Of a stretch of DNA of 36,347 nucleotides, positions 16,314-24,327 are shown one piece after another. The stretch lies in contig JBFKAV010000016.1 of the NCBI GenBank assembly GCA_041621405.1, positions 1 through 36,347 of the forward strand, read 5' to 3'. Both the position numbers and the translations under genes were made by a program. This DNA is from JBFKAV01 sp041621405 (lineage in GTDB: Bacteria; Pseudomonadota; Alphaproteobacteria; Rhodobacterales; Rhodobacteraceae). The notes below the pieces were generated by a model. That model had not been told where the DNA came from, did not search any database, and saw only the letters and a program-made list of their open reading frames with translations. Numbering within the stretch: the stretch's first letter is position 1; each line of letters opens with the position of its first letter.

Positions 16314-16796
16314 CTAGTTCAGCACAAATTCGGTGACGAGCAGGTCGCGCACGCGACCCTCGCCGACCACGATCTGCACCCGCCGGAGCATCTGCGCGCG
16401 AAGCCGGATCAGCGCGGCGGCCTCGTCGAACTGCCGGGGATCGACCGCGCGCAGGTAGCCGTTCAGCACGTCGAGCACCCTGGGCATCAGCTTGGCGACG
16501 TCGGTCTGGAAGTTGAGCGGCACCTCGAGCTCGGCGGTGAAGCGCAGGTGCCGCGCGCGCGAATCGGGGCCGAGCGAGATCACCAGGGGCGGGATCGGCA
16601 CGAAGGCCACCTCGGGCAACGGCGCCACCTGCTCGTGCCCGGCTTCGGCGTGCCCGCCGCCCAGCGGCAGCAGCCCGGAATAGGCGGCGTAGAAGCCGCC
16701 GCCGCCCAGAGCCAGCGCGAGCGCGAGCCCGATCATCAGGGGCGTCTTCGAGCGCTTCCGCGGCGCATCCTCGGTGCTCGTCTCGGCCTCGGCCAT
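16314..16796 (-). CDS. fliL: FliL, stator-associated basal-body protein
   Basis: FliL is a single-span inner-membrane protein that surrounds and supports stator units. With the start at 16796 it is 160 residues, the usual size. It has a cytoplasmic basic N-terminus, one membrane helix (about 20-40), a Gly/His/Glu linker and a periplasmic domain beginning FVPIPPLVISLGPDSRARHL and ending in VGEGRVRDLLVTEFVLN, which matches the FliL ending (VRDLYFTEFVVQ-like). Start 16796 is preceded by GGAGAGG six bases upstream; an ATG 11 codons earlier has no such site. It heads the leftward motor operon and is divergent from fliF. Confidence 0.9.
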   Translation of the reverse strand: MAEAETSTEDAPRKRSKTPLMIGLALALALGGGGFYAAYSGLLPLGGGHAEAGHEQVAPLPEVAFVPIPPLVISLGPDSRARHLRFTAELEVPLNFQTDVAKLMPRVLDVLNGYLRAVDPRQFDEAAALIRLRAQMLRRVQIVVGEGRVRDLLVTEFVLN

Positions 16797-16842
16797 GACC
16801 CTCTCCGGCAGGCGTGTCGACCGACTCATAGCCCGGCGGCCA

Positions 16843-16857
16843 CTAACCGATTGTTAA
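16843..16857. promoter_or_regulatory. CtrA-like site between fliL and fliF
   Basis: CTAA at 16843-16846, seven bases, then TTAA at 16854-16857: one mismatch to TTAA-N7-TTAA. It is 46 bases from the fliL start and 60 bases from the fliF start, in the single gap shared by the two divergent operons. Position and form fit control by the response regulator CtrA, which governs flagellar genes in many Rhodobacterales. Confidence 0.5.
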
Positions 16858-16917
16858 GCCCGATCGGAGATTCAGGAACGGAACGTGCACAGAAGGTGGC
16901 GCGGAAGGAGGCTCGGG

Positions 16918-18594
16918 GTGCAACAGCTGCTGGCGGTGTGGACCTCGCTCTCGGTGCAGAAGCGGATCGTCGTGGCGCTGGCCACGGCGGCGATGTTCGC
17001 GGCCGTGCTGACGCTGTCGCGGGCCGCCACCTCGCTGTCGATGTCGCTGCTCTATTCCGGGCTCGAGGCGGCCGCAGCGGGCGACGTGGTCGCCGCGCTG
17101 GAGAACCGCGACGTCGCCTACGAAGTGCGTGGCGGCGCGATCTACGTCGATGGCACGCGGCGCGACGAGCTCAGAATGACGCTGGCCGCCGAAGGGCTGC
17201 CGGCGAACGGCGGCGCCGGCTACGAGCTCCTCGATTCGCTTTCCGGCTTCGGCACCACGGCGCAGATGTTCGACGCCGCCTATTGGCGCGCCAAGGAGGG
17301 CGAGCTTGCCCGCACCATCGCGGCGAGCCCGGCGATCCGTTCGGCCCGGGTGCACATCGCCTCGGCCGCGACGCAGGGCTTCCGGCGCGACTTGAGGCCG
17401 ACGGCCTCGGTGGCGCTGGTGCCGGCAGGGCAAGGCGTCTCGCGCGAACAGGCGCGCGCGGTGCGCTACCTGGTGGCCTCGGCCGTCACCGGCCTCGGGC
17501 CCGAACAGGTCTCGGTGATCGACGCCGAAAGCGGGCTGGTGCTCGGCGGCGACGAGGACGGGGCGGTGCCGGCGGGCGACCCTGACCGCGCCGCGGCGCT
17601 GAAGCGCAACGTCGAGCGGCTGCTCGAGGCCCGGGTCGGGGCCGGGCGCGCGATCGTAGAGCTCTCGATCGATACCGCGACCGAGCGCGAGCAGATCACC
17701 GAACGGACCTTCGATCCCGATACCCGCGTCGCGATCTCGACTGAAAGCGAGGAGCGCACCGGGCAGGCGAACGATTCGCGGCCCGGCGCGGTGACGGTGG
17801 CGAGCAACCTGCCGGCCGGCGATGCCGATGCGGGCGACGGGCGCTCCTCGAGCCGGAACAGCGAGACGCGGGAGCGGGTGAACTACGAGGTCTCGGAGAC
17901 CCAGCGCGAGGTGCTGCGGGCCCCGGGCGCGGTGAAGCGGATCACCGTCGCCGTCTTGGTCGACGGCGTGCGCGGGACCGATGCCGCGGGCGCCAAAAGC
18001 TGGCAGGCGCGGCCGGAGGAGGAGCTTGCGGCGCTGCGCGAGCTTGTGGCCTCTGCGGTCGGCTTCGACGAGCCCCGCGGCGACGTGATCACGATCAAGT
18101 CGATGCCGTTCGAGGCGGCGGCACTTCTCGGCACCGTGGCCGGCGCTGCGGTCTTCGCAGGCATCGACCTGATGTCGGCGGCGCAGCTCGCCGTGCTCGC
18201 CGTGGTGGCGCTGATTCTCGGGCTGTTCGTGGTCCGCCCGATCCTGGTGCCGCACGAGGCTCCGGCGCTGGCGGGGCCGGCGCGGCGGGAGCTCGCCGGG
18301 CCCGGCGGTGGCGGCGGCGCGGCGATGGAGATCGGCCGGGCGCTTCCTGGCGTCGAGGGCGGTGGCGCGGCCGGGGCGCCTGTCTTCACCGGCGAGATCG
18401 ACGACGACGGCGACTATTTCGGCGGCGGCTTCCCGCAGGTGAATCCCTCGCTGCCCGCGCCGCGCGGCGCGGGCGAGGCGAATTTCGACCCGAACGATCC
18501 GGTGGCGCGGCTGCGGCGGCTCATCGCCGAGCGGCAGGACGAGACCGCCGAGATCCTGCGCAGCTGGATGGACGACCGCGGGGAGAAGGTCTGA
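16918..18594 (+). CDS. fliF: FliF, flagellar MS-ring protein
   Basis: FliF forms the inner-membrane MS ring on which rotor and export gate are built. With a GTG start at 16918 it is 558 residues. Two membrane helices flank the periplasmic part (about 13-33 and 417-445). Ring-building segments include LLYSGLEAAAAGDVVAALE, FGTTAQMFDAAYWRAKEGEL and ARVHIASAATQGFRRDLRPT. The C-terminal tail (FDPNDPVARLRRLIAERQDE, then EILRSWM) has the form of the FliG-binding tail, so FliG is expected elsewhere. The start was chosen because AAGGAGG lies six bases upstream; a GTG 33 bases earlier lacks such a site. The stop overlaps fliH. Confidence 0.95.
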   Translation: MQQLLAVWTSLSVQKRIVVALATAAMFAAVLTLSRAATSLSMSLLYSGLEAAAAGDVVAALENRDVAYEVRGGAIYVDGTRRDELRMTLAAEGLPANGGAGYELLDSLSGFGTTAQMFDAAYWRAKEGELARTIAASPAIRSARVHIASAATQGFRRDLRPTASVALVPAGQGVSREQARAVRYLVASAVTGLGPEQVSVIDAESGLVLGGDEDGAVPAGDPDRAAALKRNVERLLEARVGAGRAIVELSIDTATEREQITERTFDPDTRVAISTESEERTGQANDSRPGAVTVASNLPAGDADAGDGRSSSRNSETRERVNYEVSETQREVLRAPGAVKRITVAVLVDGVRGTDAAGAKSWQARPEEELAALRELVASAVGFDEPRGDVITIKSMPFEAAALLGTVAGAAVFAGIDLMSAAQLAVLAVVALILGLFVVRPILVPHEAPALAGPARRELAGPGGGGGAAMEIGRALPGVEGGGAAGAPVFTGEIDDDGDYFGGGFPQVNPSLPAPRGAGEANFDPNDPVARLRRLIAERQDETAEILRSWMDDRGEKV

Positions 18595-19211
18595 TGAGCG
18601 CCCGACTGAGGCTCGAGGTCTTCGACGTGGTCGCGGCGCCGGCCGAGGTTTCCACGGCCCATGCGGTCACCGCCGAGGCGGTGGAGGACGTGCGGCTCGC
18701 GGCCTACGAAAGGGGATATTCGGCGGGCTGGGAGGACGCACTGGCCAGCCAGTCCGACGACCAGCGCCGGATCCGCGACGACCTGGCGCGCAACCTCGGC
18801 GATCTCTCGTTCACCTATTTCGAGGCGCGCGCGCATCTTCTGGGCGGGCTCGAGCCGCTGCTCCGCGGCATGGTCGACCGGGTGCTTCCCGAGATCGCCC
18901 GCGCCACCCTCGGCGCGGCGGTGGTGGCCGAGATCCAGGCCGAGGCCGGGCGGCTTGCCTCGGCGCCGGTGGAGCTCGAGGTCGCGCCGGCGAACCGCGC
19001 CGCGGTCGAGGCCGCGCTCGGCGCCGAGCCGGCGCTGCCGGTGACGCTCCGCGAGGAGCCCTCGCTCGCCGACGGCCAGGTGCACTTCCGCTTCGGCGCC
19101 GAGGAGCGCGCGCTCGATCTCGAGGCACTGCTCGGCGCGATCCGCGCGCTCGTGGCCGATTTCCTCTCCGCAAGCCATGCCAGCGATGAAAGGCAACTCC
19201 GCCATGGATGA
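18594..19211 (+). CDS. fliH: FliH-like export ATPase regulator
   Basis: FliH binds FliI and ties it to the C ring. This 205-residue protein is called by position between fliF and fliN and by features: a segment AYERGYSAGWEDALASQSDD at about 38-57 that matches the FliH pattern (GYxxGxxxA), a helical middle, and a C-terminal domain (about 100-190, including LLRGMVDRVLPEIARATLGA) of the FliH/YscL/AtpE-delta type. The start overlaps the fliF stop (TGATG). Sequence conservation is low in this family, so confidence is below that of its neighbours. Confidence 0.8.
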   Translation: MSARLRLEVFDVVAAPAEVSTAHAVTAEAVEDVRLAAYERGYSAGWEDALASQSDDQRRIRDDLARNLGDLSFTYFEARAHLLGGLEPLLRGMVDRVLPEIARATLGAAVVAEIQAEAGRLASAPVELEVAPANRAAVEAALGAEPALPVTLREEPSLADGQVHFRFGAEERALDLEALLGAIRALVADFLSASHASDERQLRHG

Positions 19212-19500
19212 CCTCTCCGATTCCTCCCGCCGCGGCGCCGGCGAGCCCACGAGCCCGTTCGCCCAGGTGCCGATCGAGATCACCATCTCGGTCGGCCGCG
19301 CCAGGCCGCTGGTGCGCGACCTCCTGCGCCTCGGCGCGGATTCCGTGCTGCCGCTCGACCGTCGAGTGGACGACCCCGTCGAGCTCTACGTCGGCGACCG
19401 GCTGATCGGCCGCGGCGAGCTCGAGGAGCTCGACGGCGACCGCGCCGGGCAGCTCGCGGTCCGGCTCACCGAGCTCGCCTCGATCAAGGATGCGCTCTGA
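19204..19500 (+). CDS. fliN: FliN, flagellar motor switch C-ring protein
   Basis: FliN is a C-ring component made of one SpoA domain; it binds FliH and helps switching. The 98-residue form begins MDDLSDSSRRGAGEP and the SpoA domain follows from about residue 20: VPIEITISVGRARPLVRDLL, then DDPVELYVGDRLIGRGELEE. ATGs nine and six codons earlier (19177, 19186) are possible starts but would overlap fliH more. The chosen start overlaps the end of fliH by 8 bases. fliP starts three bases after the stop. Confidence 0.92.
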   Translation: MDDLSDSSRRGAGEPTSPFAQVPIEITISVGRARPLVRDLLRLGADSVLPLDRRVDDPVELYVGDRLIGRGELEELDGDRAGQLAVRLTELASIKDAL

Positions 19501-19503
19501 GCG

Positions 19504-20247
19504 ATGCGCGGCCCCGCCCCCGCCCTTGGCCTCGCGCTCGTGCTCCTGGCGACCTTCGCCGGGGCGGCGGCGGCGCAGGAGATCACGCTCAGCTTCGGCG
19601 AGGGCGCCTCGCTCGCCGAGCGCTCTATCCAGCTGATCGTCCTGATCACGCTCCTGAGCCTCGTGCCGGGGCTCGCGATCATGCTTACCTGCTTTCCGTT
19701 CCTGGTCACCGTCCTGTCGATCCTGAGGATGGCGATCGGGCTGCAGCAATCGCCGCCGAACATGCTGATCGTAAGCCTGGCGCTGTTTCTCACCTACTTC
19801 GTGATGGAGCCGGTCTTCGTCGAGGCCTGGGAGACGGCGCTCAGGCCACTCACCGAGGGCGCGCTGACGGCCGAGGAGGCGGTGCCGCTCGCGCTCCAGC
19901 CGTTCCGCGCCTTCATGGCCTCACGGATCGACGCCAACACCTTCACCGACCTCGCCGCGCTGCGCGTCGCGCCGGGCGCGGCGCTTCCGGATCTGGCGCC
20001 CGGGGCGCCGCTCTCGGTGCTGGTGCCCTCGTTTCTCCTCAGCGAAATCCAGCGCGCCTTCGAGATCGGCTTTCTGATCTTCCTGCCCTTCCTGATCATC
20101 GACCTCGTGGTCGCCGCGATCCTGATGTCGATGGGCATGATGATGGTGCCGCCGGCGATCGTCTCGATGCCGTTCAAGCTCGCCTTCTTCGTTGTCGCCG
20201 ACGGATGGACGCTGCTCGCTGGGGCGCTGGTCAGAAGCTACCTCTGA
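19504..20247 (+). CDS. fliP: FliP, flagellar export gate membrane protein
   Basis: FliP is the core of the FliPQR gate. The 247-residue protein has a cleavable signal (about 1-24, ending AAA-QE), as FliP usually does, and four membrane helices. Diagnostic segments are LSLVPGLAIMLTCFPFLVTV, LSILRMAIGLQQSPPNMLI and the C-terminal LLSEIQRAFEIGFLIFLPFL followed by DLVVAAILMSMGMMMVPPAI. It ends the rightward fliF operon; converging flgI ends 482 bases away. The last 19 bases can fold into a hairpin over the stop codon. Confidence 0.96.
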   Translation: MRGPAPALGLALVLLATFAGAAAAQEITLSFGEGASLAERSIQLIVLITLLSLVPGLAIMLTCFPFLVTVLSILRMAIGLQQSPPNMLIVSLALFLTYFVMEPVFVEAWETALRPLTEGALTAEEAVPLALQPFRAFMASRIDANTFTDLAALRVAPGAALPDLAPGAPLSVLVPSFLLSEIQRAFEIGFLIFLPFLIIDLVVAAILMSMGMMMVPPAIVSMPFKLAFFVVADGWTLLAGALVRSYL

Positions 20248-20249
20248 CC
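20229..20249 (+). terminator. Hairpin spanning the fliP stop codon
   Basis: GGTCAGA (20229-20235) pairs perfectly with TCTGACC (20243-20249) around a seven-base loop; the TGA stop of fliP is in the 3' arm. A perfect palindrome GGAGCCGGCTCC follows at 20279-20290. Neither has a T-run, so the structures may stabilise the 3' end or slow transcription rather than terminate it alone. Confidence 0.3.
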
Positions 20250-20729
20250 GTATGCCGCGTGCTCCGGCGCGCAGACGGGGAGCCGGCTCCAGCGCATCCT
20301 CCGTCGTCCCCGGCTGCGCATCACCCCATCACGCGGGATGCCGGAGCTGCGATCAAGAGGAGCCAGGCCGCCCGCTCCGCCCCCCGGTCGACCAGGCAGC
20401 AAGGCGACGCCGCATCCCCTGCACCGGCGGCTAGTTCGGCGGCGGAACCGATGGCGTCGTCCCGTGGCGTCGGAACCGACCGGCGTTTTCGCGTCGGACA
20501 GCGGCCCGGTCGGCCATCGATGCGGAATTCCCTTGGCGCAGGTCACCGGCAGGCGGGAAGGCCGGCGCGGCCGCGAGGGCTCCCGCGGCGCGACCCGTCG
20601 GGGGTCATGGCAAGCCTCGCGGCCGATGCGCAGGTTCCGGGGCAGGACATCCCGGACCCGGGTGCTGCTGACCGAACAGTCGGCCTGTCCGGGTGGCGCG
20701 CCTGGCACTGGGGCGAGGCGGCTGGCGTC
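20248..20729. other. 482-base gap between converging fliP and flgI
   Basis: No gene is supported. Open frames cross it on both strands but give Arg/Pro/Ala/Ser-rich sequences without recognisable motifs, and the base pattern lacks the strong third-position G/C rhythm of the neighbours. There is no tRNA-like fold, T-rich terminator or TTAA-N7-TTAA site. Since both flanking operons end here, no promoter is needed; the length is unusual in so compact a cluster and could be the remains of a lost gene. Confidence 0.5.
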
Positions 20730-21833
20730 TCAGCGTACCTCGAACTCGGCGTGCAGCGCCCCGGCGGCCTTGATGCTCTTCAGGATGTCGATCATGTCGC
20801 GCGGGCTGACGCCGAGCGCGTTGAGGCCGGCGATCACCTCCGAGAGCGAGGTGCTCGTGGAGAGCTCGGCGAGGCGGGTGCCCGGGTCCTCCTCGATCGC
20901 GGCCGTGGTGCGTGGCACCACCACCGTCTCGCCCGGCGCGAAGGGGTTCGGCTGCACCGCGATCGGTGCCTCCTCAATCCGCAGCGTCAGGCTGCCCTGG
21001 GCCACCGCGACACGGGAGATCCGCACGTCCTCGCCCATCACGATGGTACCCGAGCGCTGGTCGACGACCACACGTGCCCGCCGCTCGGGCTCGACGGGGA
21101 GGTTCTCGATCAGGCCGACCGCGTGCGCCGCTGAGCGCATCCGCATCGCGGCGACGTCGAGCTCAACGGTGCCGGCATCGAGCATCTCGGCCACCCGGGC
21201 GCCAACCTCGGCGTTAATCGCCATCTCGATCCGTCCCGCGGTGGTGAAGTCGGGCGTGCGGAGCGCGAGCCGCAGGCGCCTCAGGTCGCCGAAGGCGAAG
21301 TCGATCTCGCGCTCGATCCGCGCCCCGGCCGGGATCGAGCCTGCCGTCGGCACGCCCTGGACCACGCTCGCGCCCTGGCCCTCGGCGGAGACGCCGCCGG
21401 CGATCACCGTGCCCTGGGCGACGGCGTAGATCTGGCCGTCGGCGGCATTCAGGGGCGTCATCACCAGCGTGCCGCCGAGCAGGCTCTTGGCGTCGCCGAT
21501 CGCCGAGACGGTGACGTCGATCTGGCTCCCTGCCCGGGCGAAGGCCGGCAGCGTGGCGGTGACCAGCACGGCGGCGACGTTCTTCGGCCGGAACTGCTCG
21601 CCCGAGACGTTGACGCCGAGCCGCTCGAGGATGTTGGCCATGATCTCCTCGGTGAAGGGCGAGTTGCGCAAGCCGTCGCCGGTGCCGTTGAGCCCGACCA
21701 CGAGGCCGTAGCCGACCAGATCGTTGCCGCGCACCCCGTCGAATTCGACGAGATCCTTGATCCGCACCGTCTGAGCGGCGGCGGGCAGGGCCAGTGCGAA
21801 CGCCAGCAGGAGGGCGGCGAGGAGACGCGTCAT
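20730..21833 (-). CDS. flgI: FlgI, flagellar P-ring protein
   Basis: FlgI forms the periplasmic P ring around the rod; FlgA (4223-4654) assists it. The 367-residue protein has a signal peptide (1-20, ending AAA-QT) and then VRIKDLVEFDGVRGNDLVGY and GLVVGLNGTGDGLRNSPFTE, the conserved FlgI beginning. Later segments (SAIGDAKSLLGGTLVMTPL, GGVSAEGQGASVVQGVPTAG) and the C-terminal SEVIAGLNALGVSPRDMIDI also match. The start overlaps the flgL stop (ATGA). Last gene of the leftward hook operon. Confidence 0.97.
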   Translation of the reverse strand: MTRLLAALLLAFALALPAAAQTVRIKDLVEFDGVRGNDLVGYGLVVGLNGTGDGLRNSPFTEEIMANILERLGVNVSGEQFRPKNVAAVLVTATLPAFARAGSQIDVTVSAIGDAKSLLGGTLVMTPLNAADGQIYAVAQGTVIAGGVSAEGQGASVVQGVPTAGSIPAGARIEREIDFAFGDLRRLRLALRTPDFTTAGRIEMAINAEVGARVAEMLDAGTVELDVAAMRMRSAAHAVGLIENLPVEPERRARVVVDQRSGTIVMGEDVRISRVAVAQGSLTLRIEEAPIAVQPNPFAPGETVVVPRTTAAIEEDPGTRLAELSTSTSLSEVIAGLNALGVSPRDMIDILKSIKAAGALHAEFEVR

Positions 21834-22843
21834 CGGAGGAAATCCACCAGGCTGAGGCGCGAGACCCGGGCGGTCAGCGCATAGAGGGTTTCGAGCTGGG
21901 TCTGAGCGACCTCGAGCCGGGTCGCGGCCTCGAACGGGTCGGCGCCGATCAGCTCGGAGCGTGCGAGCTCCAGGGAAGCGGTCTCGGCCTCGCGCCGCAC
22001 CGATGCGGCCTCGATCGCGGCTTCGGCGGCGCCGAAGCCGGCGCGGAGACCGGTGATCCGGTCGGTGGCGGCCAGGGTGCGGTCGGCGGCGGCGCGGGCC
22101 AGGCCCTCGCGCCCGGCCACGTCGCCGGCGAGCGTCGGGCCGTCGAGCAGCGCGCCCAGGGCGAAGCCCTTCAGCATCCCGCGCAGGCCCGGATCGGCGG
22201 CGGTGACGGCAAGATCCGCGGTCTCGCCGGCGCCGAGGCGGAACGGCGCGAGCGGGCTCCCGGAGCCGGTGAAGCCGGTCAGCTCGAAGCCGGCGCCGGG
22301 GGTGTCGAACCAGGCGTCGACCGCGGCGACGACGCCGGCGGCGCTGGTCTCGGAGGCGACCAGCGCCTCGAGCTCGGCCAGCATCGCGTCGACCGGGGCG
22401 AGGGCGGCGGCGTCGGTGGCATCGCCGGCGAAGATCGCGCGGTCGGCCGTCCTCTGGTTGAGCACGCCGACCACCGCCTCGAAGCCCTGGCGCGCGGTGC
22501 TGCCGGCGCGGGCAAGCGTGGGCAGCGTCGGGGCGTGCGGCACCGCGAGCAGCACCGAGGTCAGCGCCTCGGTCTGGTCCTGCACGACGCCGAGCGCGGC
22601 CTGGGCGGCGGTGGCGAAGCCGCGCGCCTCGGCGATGGTGAGTCGCTCGGTTTCGGCCAGGGCGAGGCCGCGGGTCACGGCGCCAAGCGCGCGGTAGTCA
22701 CCGCGCAGCGCGCGCGAGAGATCGGCCGTCTGGCCGCTGGAGAGTTCGGTCGAGCGGCGCTGTACCTCGGCCTTGAGCGTGTAGGTCTGCCGCGAGAGCA
22801 GGAAGTTGGTGGAGAGATCGCCGAGCGCGCGGAACGAGGCCAT
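21830..22843 (-). CDS. flgL: FlgL, hook-filament junction protein
   Basis: FlgL (HAP3) joins hook-associated protein FlgK to the filament. The 337-residue protein has flagellin-like ends: an N-terminal helix (DLSTNFLLSRQTYTLKAEVQ, then RRSTELSSGQTADLSRA) and a C-terminal helix (EAATRLEVAQTQLETLYALT). The middle (RTADRAIFAGDATDAAALAP) matches the FlgL pattern around LFAG. GGAGAT precedes the ATG, and flgK ends two bases upstream. Alphaproteobacterial FlgL proteins diverge, so the call also rests on the flgK-flgL-flgI order. Confidence 0.9.
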   Translation of the reverse strand: MASFRALGDLSTNFLLSRQTYTLKAEVQRRSTELSSGQTADLSRALRGDYRALGAVTRGLALAETERLTIAEARGFATAAQAALGVVQDQTEALTSVLLAVPHAPTLPTLARAGSTARQGFEAVVGVLNQRTADRAIFAGDATDAAALAPVDAMLAELEALVASETSAAGVVAAVDAWFDTPGAGFELTGFTGSGSPLAPFRLGAGETADLAVTAADPGLRGMLKGFALGALLDGPTLAGDVAGREGLARAAADRTLAATDRITGLRAGFGAAEAAIEAASVRREAETASLELARSELIGADPFEAATRLEVAQTQLETLYALTARVSRLSLVDFLR

Positions 22844-22845
22844 GG

Positions 22846-24303
22846 TCAGATCTCCAGCAGCCGGTCGAGCATCGCCTCTGCGGCGGCGACCACCCGGGCA
22901 TTGGCGGAATAGGCCTGCTCGACGAGCAGAAGCTGCTGCAGCTCCTGGTCGGAATCGACGCCGCCCGCGAGTTCGGCCGTCTTCAGCGCATCGGCCCGGG
23001 CGCCGGCATAGGCGAGGCCAGATTCGGCGGTCTGACGGATCACGCCGACGCCCGAGAGGAACTCGGCGGCGAGGCCCGAGGCGCTGCGGGCGCCGCCGAC
23101 GAAGCCACCCGAGGCAGGCGTGCGCTGGGCCGAGAGCGCCGCGGCGAGCGCGTCGAGGCCGGCAGCCTGGCCGACCGGGCCGGGGGTGGCAGAGCCGAGA
23201 CCGTCGCGAAGCCGCCAGAGCGCGCCGCCCCTTGAAGGATCGACGGCGGCGTTCACCGTGAGCCGGCCGGCGAGGCCGACCTCGTCGGCCGCAGAGAAGG
23301 CGGCGCCGCGATCGGTGAAGAGCCCGGGCGTGCCGGCGGCGCGGGTCGGGTCGGCTGCGGGGTCCTCGAAGCGCTCGACGAGGTCGCGCGCGACGGCGTC
23401 GAGCCGGACCTGCGCCGCCGGGGCAAGCTCGTCGCGGATCGTCAGGAGCGCGCCGAGGGTGCCGCCGCCGAGGAAGCCTGCGGTGGCCGAGGCGGTGGTC
23501 GGCTGGCCGCGGAAGCTGAGCCCGGAGAGGGCGCCCGAGTCGAGCGTCATGTCGGGGGTGATCGTCGCCGTCGGCGTGAAGCCGATCTGGCCCGCGAGCC
23601 CGTCGAGCAGCATCGCGCCGCCGGTGGTGACGAGTGCCACCATGCCGTTCTCGCGCGGGAGCTCGCGCACCGGCACGATCTCCGAGACGGTGTCGATCAG
23701 CCGCTGCCGCTCGTCCATGAAGGCCGACGGGTCGCGGCCGCTGGCGAGCTCGGCGCGGATGTCGGAGTTGAGCTCGACGATGCGCTTGAGCGCACTGTTG
23801 AGCTCATCGACCGCGCCGGCGATGGCGGCGTCGGCCGCCATCCGCTGCTGCTGAATGCCGTTCGAGATCGCGCCAAACTGACCCGTCAGGCTCGCTGCGG
23901 CGGCGAAAACCGCGTCGAGCCGCGGCCCGCTGTCGGGTCGGCTCGCGGCGGCGACCAGCGCCGCCTCGAACTCCTCGAGCCGGGTGGAGAGCGCGCCGGG
24001 TTCGCCCGGCGTGCCGACCAGGCCTTCCAGCCTGGCGTGGAAGCCGGTGAGCGCTTGCTGGCTCGACAGCGCCGCGTCGGCGAGCCGCCGGTCGGTGAGC
24101 ACGACCTGGTTCACCACCCGGGAGATGCCATCGACCTGCACCCCGGCGCCAGCGCCGCCAAGCGAGAGCGCGGAGAGCCGGAGCTCGCGCCGGCCGTAGC
24201 CTTCGGTCAGCACGTTGGCGAGGTTCTGCGAGACGACCTCGGCCCCGCGCGCCGCCGCGGTCAGCCCGGAAAAGGCATTGCTGAGGGATCCCGAGATGCT
24301 CAT
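22846..24303 (-). CDS. flgK: FlgK, hook-filament junction protein
   Basis: FlgK (HAP1) caps the hook and is the base for FlgL and filament. The 485-residue protein begins MSISGSLSNAFSGLTAAARG, followed by AEVVSQNLANVLTEGYGRRE, the family N-terminus. Segments GPRLDAVFAAAASLTGQF, ELNSDIRAELASGRDPSAFM and DERQRLIDTVSEIVPV are FlgK features, and the C-terminal end (DSDQELQQLLLVEQAYSANA, then RVVAAAEAMLDRLLEI) is the conserved axial helix. AGGAAGG is about nine bases before the ATG. It follows flgE after 24 bases. Confidence 0.95.
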   Translation of the reverse strand: MSISGSLSNAFSGLTAAARGAEVVSQNLANVLTEGYGRRELRLSALSLGGAGAGVQVDGISRVVNQVVLTDRRLADAALSSQQALTGFHARLEGLVGTPGEPGALSTRLEEFEAALVAAASRPDSGPRLDAVFAAAASLTGQFGAISNGIQQQRMAADAAIAGAVDELNSALKRIVELNSDIRAELASGRDPSAFMDERQRLIDTVSEIVPVRELPRENGMVALVTTGGAMLLDGLAGQIGFTPTATITPDMTLDSGALSGLSFRGQPTTASATAGFLGGGTLGALLTIRDELAPAAQVRLDAVARDLVERFEDPAADPTRAAGTPGLFTDRGAAFSAADEVGLAGRLTVNAAVDPSRGGALWRLRDGLGSATPGPVGQAAGLDALAAALSAQRTPASGGFVGGARSASGLAAEFLSGVGVIRQTAESGLAYAGARADALKTAELAGGVDSDQELQQLLLVEQAYSANARVVAAAEAMLDRLLEI

Positions 24304-24327
24304 GGCTCAGCCTTCCTGGCGCAACCG

